Of a DNA stretch of 5,334 nt, positions 1 through 4,763 are shown in pieces; the first letter of the stretch is position 1; every line of letters begins with the position of its first letter. This stretch comes from Sediminibacterium ginsengisoli (GTDB lineage Bacteria > Bacteroidota > Bacteroidia > Chitinophagales > Chitinophagaceae): NCBI GenBank assembly GCA_943326215.1, contig CALPSK010000078.1, forward strand, positions 1 through 5,334. Reading direction: 5' to 3'. The notes under the pieces are model-generated. The model did not search any database and was not told the DNA's origin. It was given only the letters and a program-made list of their open reading frames with translations. Made by a program: the position numbers and the translations under genes.

Positions 1-256
1 AAAAGAATTAGTAGATCCAAATTATACATTTACCAAGGCAGCCATAGTGTATGCAGTTAAATATGAAATGGCTATATGCATTGAGGATATTTTAGCTAGA
101 ATAACGAGGCTGCTATTTTTAGATGCTAGATTAGCTATAGCAGTAGCGCCCATGCTAGCAAGTATCATAGCGCCCTATTTACAAAAAGATAAAAATTGGG
201 AAGCAGCAGAAGTAGAAAGCTTTAACCAGTTAGCAGATCAGTACATTTTAAAATAA
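1..256 (+). CDS. glpD: Glycerol-3-phosphate dehydrogenase, C-terminal end (partial)
   Basis: This is the 3' end of a gene that enters from the left edge. The first full codon is at base 2 and the TAA stop is at 254-256, leaving about 84 residues. The readable protein matches the C-terminal helical (DAO_C-type) domain of FAD-dependent glycerol-3-phosphate dehydrogenase. Seen directly are the conserved stretch YAVKYEMAICIEDILARITR, followed by LFLDARLAI, a PYLQKDKNW segment, and an ending of the form FNQLADQYIL. The known family role is oxidation of sn-glycerol-3-phosphate to dihydroxyacetone phosphate at the inner membrane, passing electrons to quinone. The FAD-binding and catalytic parts lie outside the window, so activity cannot be judged. 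One small departure is Ile where the family usually has Arg in the LARRTR motif. A GTG at 47 can be read as a start but lies inside the conserved domain, so it is internal. Confidence 0.85.
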   Translation, partial: KELVDPNYTFTKAAIVYAVKYEMAICIEDILARITRLLFLDARLAIAVAPMLASIIAPYLQKDKNWEAAEVESFNQLADQYILK

Positions 257-276
257 AGTTAATTAGCGACAACATT

Positions 277-306
277 TTGAACATTCTTAGGCTATTCATA
301 TATTTA
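277..306 (+). promoter_or_regulatory. Candidate Bacteroidota-type promoter for the DUF1801 gene
   Basis: A TTG at 277-279 (within ATTTTG) is followed after 19 bases by TATATTTA at 299-306. This fits the Bacteroidota sigma-factor pattern TTG-N(about 19)-TAnnTTTG with A for the last G. The bases that follow, CACCCG, give a predicted start of transcription near 312 and a leader of roughly 15-20 bases before the ATG at 329. The match is by eye only. Confidence 0.5.
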
Positions 307-328
307 CACCCGTAAAAAAGTAGCTAGG

Positions 329-709
329 ATGAAAAACATAAAAATTGAAAATATAGACGATTATATTGCTGCTCAGTCCTTTGAAAAGAGAGATACTCTT
401 GAAAAATTTAGAACCATTATACAGAGGGCAGCGCCCAAGGCTAAGGAGGTAATTAGTTATGGTATGCCCGCCTTTAAACAAGAAGGTATTTTGGTGTACT
501 TCGCTGCCTTTAGAAATCATTATGGCTTCTTTCCTACGGCAATCCCCATCGTCGTTTTCAAAAAAGAACTACTGCCTTATAAAACATCCAAAGGAGCCAT
601 TCAATTTCCACTAGATAAACCCTTACCCGTTAGATTAATTCAAGCGATTGTAAAGTATAGAATTGCTGAAAACATTGAAATGGCCGCTTTGAAAAAAGGC
701 AAGAAATAA
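329..709 (+). CDS. DUF1801 (YdhG/frataxin-like) domain protein
   Basis: The gene encodes a 126-residue cytoplasmic protein with no signal peptide or membrane segment, the usual length for the DUF1801/YdhG_co family (PF08818). Visible family marks are an N-terminal helix with DDYIAAQ (10-16), the EVISYGMPAF block (40-49), a hydrophobic strand with YFAAFRNHYGFFP (57-69), and YKTSKGAIQFPLDKPLP (84-100). It ends in a basic Lys-rich tail. One member, Bacillus subtilis YdhG (Fra), is described as a frataxin-like iron chaperone for Fe-S cluster assembly. Most members are uncharacterised, so an iron role here is inference. The ATG at 329 is the only in-frame start after a stop at 278-280. An AGG directly touches the ATG, too close to serve as a ribosome binding site. 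It probably has its own promoter, being 72 bases from the upstream gene and 121 from the next. Confidence 0.82.
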   Translation: MKNIKIENIDDYIAAQSFEKRDTLEKFRTIIQRAAPKAKEVISYGMPAFKQEGILVYFAAFRNHYGFFPTAIPIVVFKKELLPYKTSKGAIQFPLDKPLPVRLIQAIVKYRIAENIEMAALKKGKK

Positions 710-729
710 GGTATCAGCTCATTTTCTTC

Positions 730-758
730 ATTGGAAATTATCCAATTCCTTAAGAATT
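730..758. other. Two overlapping hairpin-forming inverted repeats in the 710-830 spacer
   Basis: ATTGGA (730-735) and TCCAAT (741-746) form a perfect 6-bp stem around a 5-base loop. Overlapping it, AATTC (744-748) and GAATT (754-758) form a 5-bp stem around CTTAA. The two stems share bases 744-746 and so exclude each other. There is no following T-run, so this is at best a weak transcription end or RNA-processing structure for the DUF1801 gene. No clean TAnnTTTG promoter was found in the rest of this 121-base spacer. The closest is AAAGTTTG at 793-800, without a properly spaced TTG. Confidence 0.3.
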
Positions 759-830
759 AGTTAAAAGCATTTATTTTGCTTAAACCTTTATTAAAGTTTG
801 AGGTCTTAACTCTGCTTAAAACTTATCCTT

Positions 831-2054
831 ATGAAAAAATCAAACTTAGTTACCGTTTCATTTCTGCTATTGATTGGCTTAATAATAAGTTGTTCCAAAA
901 CCGACCTAGTCTTACCCTCTACTACTACCCCCGCTGTAATAACAGTGGTAGACCCTTATGCTGCTATTAAATTAACCTTTGGAACCAATATCGACCCACT
1001 GAGTTTGCTTAATTATGCCAACCAAGCAATTCCTAACTATATCAACAAAGACAATACTGGTAACAATGTTATCACCAATGCTAAAGCAAGTTTAGGAAGG
1101 GTATTATTTTATGATAAAAATTTAAGCACTACCAATACCATTTCTTGTGGTAACTGCCATAAACAAAACTTTGCCTTTAGCGATACTAGTTTAATAAGTG
1201 CTGGTGTGGAAGGAGGCCTTACTGTTAGACATTCAATGCGTTTAATTAATGCAAGGTTTGCTGGTGAAGCAAAATTCTTTTGGAATGAAAGAGCCAGTTC
1301 TTTAGAACAACAAAGCACCATGCCTATTCAAGATCATTTAGAAATGGGATTTAGTGGCCTAAGTGGAAGAGGCAATATGGCAAGTTTAATTACTAAACTT
1401 TCAAAAATTAATTACTACAATGAGCTATTTAAATTTGTCTATGGAGACACAGTAATTACAGAAGCAAGAATGCAGGAGTCTTTAGCGCAATTTATAAGAA
1501 GTATACAATCCTTCGATGCTAAATATGATATAGGTAGGGCGCAGGTTAGAAACGATAACGACCCCTTTCCAAATTTCACCGCAATAGAAAATACAGGAAA
1601 AAATTTGTACATGACCCCTCCTGTTTTCAATGCAAATGGAATAAGAATTGCTGGTGGACTAGGCTGTAATGGATGTCATAATGCCCCTGAATTTGATATC
1701 GACCCTAATACAAGAAACAATGGCGTCATAGGTGTTATAGGCAGTAATGATATAGAATTAAATAATACAAGGGCCCCCTCTTTAAGAGATTTATTGAGAA
1801 CAGATGGCACTATTAATAGTCGCATGATGCACAATGGTGTTTTTAATAATTTAGCTGCCGTACTTGCTCATTATAATAATATACCAGGCAACCAACGAAA
1901 CAATAATTTAGATGCGAGATTAAGACCCAATAATAATACGCAAAATTTAAATTTAACTCCTGATGAAAGAGATGCAGTGATTGCGTTTATGAGAACTTTA
2001 TCTGGCACCTTAGTGTATACAGATAAAAAATGGTCAAGCCCTTTTATAAATTAA
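831..2054 (+). CDS. Di-heme cytochrome c peroxidase, lipoprotein (CcpA/MauG superfamily)
   Basis: The gene encodes a 407-residue exported di-heme c-type cytochrome expected to reduce H2O2 to water outside the cytoplasm using electrons from a small cytochrome or similar donor. Residues 1-21 form a lipoprotein signal: two Lys, a hydrophobic core, then the lipobox IISC with Cys21, so the mature protein is probably lipid-anchored. Two heme-binding CXXCH motifs are present: CGNCH (106-110, peroxidatic domain) and CNGCH (279-283, electron-transfer domain). Trp151, Gln161 and Glu171 keep the 10-residue spacings of Trp94, Gln104 and Glu114 of Pseudomonas CcpA, which suggests an intact active site. 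In RMMHNGVF, Met333 sits where the Met ligand of the high-potential heme lies; MauG has Tyr there, so a peroxidase is favoured. A VRHSM stretch (132-136) replaces the more usual RN-P-S loop, as I recall for Bacteroidota homologues. The ATG at 831 gives the complete signal peptide. Confidence 0.9.
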   Translation: MKKSNLVTVSFLLLIGLIISCSKTDLVLPSTTTPAVITVVDPYAAIKLTFGTNIDPLSLLNYANQAIPNYINKDNTGNNVITNAKASLGRVLFYDKNLSTTNTISCGNCHKQNFAFSDTSLISAGVEGGLTVRHSMRLINARFAGEAKFFWNERASSLEQQSTMPIQDHLEMGFSGLSGRGNMASLITKLSKINYYNELFKFVYGDTVITEARMQESLAQFIRSIQSFDAKYDIGRAQVRNDNDPFPNFTAIENTGKNLYMTPPVFNANGIRIAGGLGCNGCHNAPEFDIDPNTRNNGVIGVIGSNDIELNNTRAPSLRDLLRTDGTINSRMMHNGVFNNLAAVLAHYNNIPGNQRNNNLDARLRPNNNTQNLNLTPDERDAVIAFMRTLSGTLVYTDKKWSSPFIN

Positions 2055-2084
2055 GAATTCTAAGGTTTTCAATAAATACCTACT

Positions 2085-2092
2085 TAACTTTA
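2085..2092 (+). promoter_or_regulatory. Weak candidate -7 element before the alcohol dehydrogenase gene
   Basis: TAACTTTA followed by GCAC resembles the -7 TAnnTTTR element and the bases after it at the candidate promoters near 299 and 3566. It lies in the 55-base gap 2055-2109, 17 bases before the ATG. No TTG is found at the expected distance upstream, so the gene could equally be read through from the peroxidase gene. Confidence 0.3.
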
Positions 2093-2109
2093 GCACTCAA
2101 AATAAAATC

Positions 2110-3159
2110 ATGTCCCATACCCAATCATTCGCAGCATTAAGTGCTACCACCCCTTTAGAAGCCTATTCTTTTGATAGAAGAAACCTTGGAGAAACCGATG
2201 TTCAAGTAGAAATTTTATATTGTGGTGTTTGTCATAGCGACTTACATCAAGCCAAAAACGAATGGGGCGGCTCTGTATATCCAATGGTGCCAGGTCATGA
2301 AATTGTTGGCAAGGTTACTGCCGTAGGAAGCGGTGTTAGCAAATTTAAAATTGGTGATTTAGCAGGTGTGGGTGTAATGGTAGATAGCTGTAGAACTTGT
2401 AAAAATTGTCAAGAAAGTTTAGAACAATATTGTGCTGAAGGCATGACAGGTACCTATAATGCAAAAGAAAGAAACGGAACAGGTATTACCATGGGCGGTT
2501 ATTCAACACAAATTGTGGTGGATCAGCGTTACACATTGCATGTATCTGCTAAATTAGATTTAGCTGCAGTGGCTCCTTTATTATGTGCAGGTATAACTAC
2601 TTATTCTCCTTTAGTTTTTGCGGGCGTTAAAAAAGGAATGAAGGTAGCTATAGTAGGATTAGGTGGACTAGGTCATATGGGCGTGAAGTTTGCCGTTTCC
2701 TTTGGTGCAGAAGTAACCGTTATTAGCACTTCCCCTTCTAAAGAAGCCGATGCCAAAAAATTAGGAGCTACGCATTTTTTATTGAGCACCGATGCAGAGG
2801 CTATGAAAAAATACAATAGTTATTTTGATGTGATCTTAGATGCTATTTCTGCCAATCACGATTTTACCACTTATTTAAATTTATTAGCTACTAACGGAAA
2901 GTTAATGGTAGTAGGCCTTCCAATAGAGTCACCTAAAGTACAGCCTTTTTCTTTAGTCACTAATAGAAGAAGTGTAATAGGTTCTTCAATTGGAGGCATG
3001 CAAGAGACACAAGAAATGCTTGATTATTGCGCCGAACACAATATTGTTTCAGACATAGAAATAATACCTATGCAGGACATCAATGAAGCCTATACTAGAA
3101 TGTTAAAAGGAGATGTGAAATACCGTTTTGTAATTGACTTAGCTAGTTTGAAAAGTTAA
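2110..3159 (+). CDS. Zinc-dependent NAD(P) alcohol dehydrogenase, cinnamyl-alcohol-dehydrogenase/YahK type
   Basis: The gene encodes a 349-residue cytoplasmic medium-chain dehydrogenase of normal length that interconverts alcohols and aldehydes with a nicotinamide cofactor. The catalytic zinc ligands are visible as Cys41 (in YCGVCHSDLH), His63-Glu64 (in VPGHEIVG) and Cys159 (in LLCAGITTY). The structural zinc site has four Cys at 94, 97, 100 and 108. The Rossmann glycine motif is GLGGLGHMG (183-191). The second Rossmann strand ends in Ser/Thr residues (VISTSPSK) rather than an acidic residue, which in this subfamily usually goes with NADP(H). That preference is inference. Overall similarity is to E. 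coli YahK and plant cinnamyl alcohol dehydrogenases, which are broad aldehyde reductases, so the true substrate cannot be named. It lies 55 bases after the peroxidase gene and converges on the CDGSH gene. ATG 2110 gives the usual short N-terminus. Confidence 0.92.
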   Translation: MSHTQSFAALSATTPLEAYSFDRRNLGETDVQVEILYCGVCHSDLHQAKNEWGGSVYPMVPGHEIVGKVTAVGSGVSKFKIGDLAGVGVMVDSCRTCKNCQESLEQYCAEGMTGTYNAKERNGTGITMGGYSTQIVVDQRYTLHVSAKLDLAAVAPLLCAGITTYSPLVFAGVKKGMKVAIVGLGGLGHMGVKFAVSFGAEVTVISTSPSKEADAKKLGATHFLLSTDAEAMKKYNSYFDVILDAISANHDFTTYLNLLATNGKLMVVGLPIESPKVQPFSLVTNRRSVIGSSIGGMQETQEMLDYCAEHNIVSDIEIIPMQDINEAYTRMLKGDVKYRFVIDLASLKS

Positions 3160-3166
3160 TTACAAA

Positions 3167-3206
3167 TTTAATCAACGAGTTTATTCAACCACTTTAATTG
3201 ATTAAA
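3167..3206. terminator. Possible bidirectional transcription end between convergent genes
   Basis: The 61-base gap between the two convergent stop codons holds a perfect 9-bp inverted repeat, TTTAATCAA (3167-3175) and TTGATTAAA (3198-3206), with a 22-base loop. The right arm also lies in a near-palindrome, TTTAAT-TG-ATTAAA (3193-3206). The stem is entirely AT-rich apart from one G-C pair and would be weak, so terminator function is inferred mainly from its place between convergent genes. Confidence 0.35.
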
Positions 3207-3220
3207 CTACTATTTCAGTA

Positions 3221-3445
3221 TTAAACCGTTTTTTTAGGAGGAAGCGCGAAAGCAGCAGCCTCATGTGTGAAGTTGCCATTGTGTGCACCATCGCAGAAAG
3301 GTTTGTTTTTGCTTAAACCGCAACGACAAAGTCCAATGACTTCTCTACCTGCTAAATCGTATGTATTTCCACTACGATCTTCAATAGTAAAATCTCCTTC
3401 CACTTTAATTGATCCGTTATTGTTAATTGTAATTTTAGTAGCCAT
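3221..3445 (-). CDS. CDGSH-type [2Fe-2S] iron-sulfur protein
   Basis: The gene encodes a 74-residue soluble protein with one complete CDGSH zinc-finger-like motif, [16 protein letters not shown]. The cluster ligands are Cys40, Cys42, Cys51 and His55, the 3Cys-1His set known to hold a [2Fe-2S] cluster in mitoNEET-type proteins. Ala replaces Ser in CDGSH, a frequent variant. The N-terminal half ([19 protein letters not shown]) looks like short beta strands, as in single-domain bacterial members, and there is no membrane anchor. Proposed family roles are electron transfer, redox sensing or cluster transfer; the partner is not known. The start is ATG (CAT at 3443-3445 on the plus strand) and the stop is TAA (plus-strand TTA at 3221-3223). 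It is a single gene, convergent with the alcohol dehydrogenase and divergent from the VWA operon, with its own candidate promoter about 20 bases upstream of the start. Confidence 0.9.
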   Translation of the reverse strand: MATKITINNNGSIKVEGDFTIEDRSGNTYDLAGREVIGLCRCGLSKNKPFCDGAHNGNFTHEAAAFALPPKKTV

Positions 3446-3464
3446 TTTATTATTATTTAGGCTT

Positions 3465-3472
3465 CAAAAATA
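3465..3472 (-). promoter_or_regulatory. Candidate -7 element for the CDGSH gene
   Basis: Read on the minus strand, this is TATTTTTG, an exact match to the Bacteroidota -7 pattern TAnnTTTG, placed 19 bases before the ATG. No TTG is seen at the usual distance upstream, so the -33 half is missing or divergent. The element overlaps the palindrome at 3469-3481. Confidence 0.4.
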
Positions 3473-3481
3473 AGGCTTATT
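3469..3481. repeat. Palindrome AATAAG-G-CTTATT, copy 1 of an operator-like repeat
   Basis: This is a perfect 13-base palindrome with a single central base. It overlaps the candidate -7 element of the CDGSH gene by four bases. The sequence also forms a tandem direct repeat, GGCTTATT at 3474-3481 and again at 3482-3489. The central 11 bases recur as their reverse complement at 3588-3598. Position and symmetry suggest a binding site for a dimeric regulator; this is inference. Confidence 0.45.
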
Positions 3482-3540
3482 GGCTTATTTTTCCTGATTG
3501 TTTTAAATAGTGGGCCTAGGCTATAGGGTTCTTAAACAAT

Positions 3541-3573
3541 TTGCCTAAAACTCAGTTTTTACAAGTAAATTTA
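3541..3573 (+). promoter_or_regulatory. Candidate promoter of the VWA/AAA+ operon
   Basis: TTG at 3541-3543 is followed after 22 bases by TAAATTTA at 3566-3573, then CACCCG. This fits the Bacteroidota pattern with a long but acceptable spacer. The 11 bases ATTTACACCCG (3569-3579) are identical to 302-312 at the DUF1801 promoter. The predicted transcript start near 3580 would leave a leader of about 55-60 bases before the ATG at 3638. That leader contains the second ATAAG-C-CTTAT palindrome. Confidence 0.5.
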
Positions 3574-3574
3574 C
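3558..3574. repeat. Overlapping palindromes on the VWA operon -7 element
   Basis: GTAAATTTAC (3565-3574) is a perfect 10-base palindrome, and TTTAC-AA-GTAAA (3558-3569) is a second inverted repeat sharing the middle GTAAA. Three half-sites thus lie in alternating orientation across the candidate -7 element at 3566-3573, a suitable place for a repressor. Part of the symmetry comes from the -7 TTTA itself, so chance is possible in AT-rich DNA. Confidence 0.4.
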
Positions 3575-3587
3575 ACCCGCCTAATTT

Positions 3588-3598
3588 ATAAGCCTTAT
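3588..3598. repeat. Palindrome ATAAG-C-CTTAT, copy 2 of an operator-like repeat
   Basis: This 11-base perfect palindrome with one central base is the second copy of the element at 3469-3481. The shared block extends to 12 bases as an exact inverted repeat (3469-3480 against 3588-3599). It lies just after the predicted transcription start of the VWA operon, about 40 bases before the ATG. Confidence 0.45.
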
Positions 3599-3637
3599 TC
3601 GAAGTATAGCCGCCCATTAGGTAATACAGCTAACATC

Positions 3638-4744
3638 ATGAAAGGATTTCAGTTTAAAACATACGAAGCCCCAGATCAATCGCCCTTTGATAAATTGTTT
3701 GAAATATTCAAGGAACTCATTGTGCATACTTCTGGCGATTTTGACGAAGCCATTAGTTGGATGCGCGAGTTAGATGTGGAATATAAATTAACAGACGAGA
3801 AGTATACCATTGACGATTTTATAGAAGATTTAAAGAAGAAGGGTTATATCAAACAAGAAATTAAAGATGGTGGAGGAGATGGAGAGACAAAAATTACGGC
3901 TAAAACAGAAAGGGCCATTAGGCAAACTGCACTGAATAATATTTTCGGAGATTTAAAAACTGCGGGTAAGGGCAATCATAAAACAAAAACCCTAGGACAA
4001 GGCGATGAAAAAAATGGAGAATTCAAAGAATTTAATTTTGGCGACAATATTGAAAATATTTCTTTAACAGAGAGTATTAAAAATGCACAAATTAATCATG
4101 GCATTGATGCATTTAATTTAACAGAAAACGATTTAGTAGTAGAACAGACCGAACAAAAATCACAAATGAGCACCGTGCTTATGATTGATATAAGTCATAG
4201 CATGATTTTATATGGAGAAGATAGAATTACCCCTGCTAAAAAAGTAGCGATGGCATTAGCAGAATTAATTACTACGCGTTACCCTAAAGACACCATTGAC
4301 ATTCTAGTATTCGGTGACGACGCCTGGACTATTAGTATACAAGAACTACCTTATTTAAAAGTAGGACCCTATCATACCAATACAGTGGCGGGTTTGCAGC
4401 TAGCCATGGATATTCTAAGAAGAAAGAGAAACACCAATAAGCAAATTTTTATGATTACCGATGGCAAGCCTAGTTGTATTAAAGAGCCAGATGGTAATTA
4501 TTACATGAATAGCAATGGACTAGACCAATACATAGTAGAGAAATGTTATAGCCAAGCGAAGATGGCTAGAAAATTACATATTCCTATTACCACTTTTATG
4601 ATTGCACAGGACCCTTACCTGCAAAAATTTGTGAATGCCTTTACCGAAGCGAATCAAGGAAAAGCTTTTTACACAGGCTTGAAGGGTTTAGGAGAAATGA
4701 TATTTGAAGATTACGAAACCAATAGAAAAAAGAAACTTAAATAA
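3638..4744 (+). CDS. VWA-domain protein, partner of a Mg-chelatase-like AAA+ ATPase
   Basis: The gene encodes a 368-residue cytoplasmic protein with no signal peptide or membrane segment. Residues 1 to about 80 form an acidic, helical N-terminal region with a winged-helix-like look (DDFIEDLKKKGYI). Residues about 85-175 are a charged, low-complexity linker with Lys/Gly-rich and Asn-rich parts. Residues about 178-360 form a von Willebrand factor A domain. Its metal-ion-dependent adhesion site is complete: DISHS at 184-188, the Thr region HTNT (246-249), and Asp275 in ITDGKP. The tail is basic. Such VWA proteins work with AAA+ rings (BchD with BchI, ViaA with RavA, NorD with NorQ, CbbO with CbbQ) in metal insertion or protein remodelling. 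The AAA+ gene starts 19 bases downstream, so they are an operon. The client is unknown. It is not a chlorophyll-type chelatase BchD, as it lacks a fused AAA domain and no BchH gene is seen. No Shine-Dalgarno precedes ATG 3638. Confidence 0.85.
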   Translation: MKGFQFKTYEAPDQSPFDKLFEIFKELIVHTSGDFDEAISWMRELDVEYKLTDEKYTIDDFIEDLKKKGYIKQEIKDGGGDGETKITAKTERAIRQTALNNIFGDLKTAGKGNHKTKTLGQGDEKNGEFKEFNFGDNIENISLTESIKNAQINHGIDAFNLTENDLVVEQTEQKSQMSTVLMIDISHSMILYGEDRITPAKKVAMALAELITTRYPKDTIDILVFGDDAWTISIQELPYLKVGPYHTNTVAGLQLAMDILRRKRNTNKQIFMITDGKPSCIKEPDGNYYMNSNGLDQYIVEKCYSQAKMARKLHIPITTFMIAQDPYLQKFVNAFTEANQGKAFYTGLKGLGEMIFEDYETNRKKKLK

Positions 4745-4763
4745 TTAGTACAAACATATTTAT

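Noticed and set aside
320..328. TAGCTAGG before the DUF1801 start, considered as a Shine-Dalgarno sequence
   Set aside because: The AGG touches the ATG with no spacer, and other genes here also lack Shine-Dalgarno sequences.
296..520. A 74-codon minus-strand frame
   Set aside because: It is opposite the DUF1801 gene, whose translation carries clear family motifs, and it covers that gene's promoter.
776..970. A 64-codon plus-strand frame starting before the peroxidase gene
   Set aside because: It overlaps the signal peptide and start of the peroxidase in another frame and has no recognisable domain.
1109..1630. Two minus-strand frames (1109-1321 and 1439-1630)
   Set aside because: Both lie opposite the di-heme peroxidase and have no recognisable protein features.
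2053..2062. AGAATTCT palindrome right after the peroxidase stop, considered as a terminator
   Set aside because: It is an 8-base self-complementary site with no loop and only AT-rich pairing, and could not form a stable hairpin.
3267..3473. A 68-codon plus-strand frame across the CDGSH gene
   Set aside because: It is antisense to a gene with a complete CDGSH motif, has no family resemblance, and would run over the candidate CDGSH promoter.
3507..3524. GC-rich palindrome GCCTAGGC (3514-3521) in the divergent region, considered as a terminator or operator
   Set aside because: It is only 8 bases long with no loop, no T-run and no second copy. It was noted but is too weak to call.
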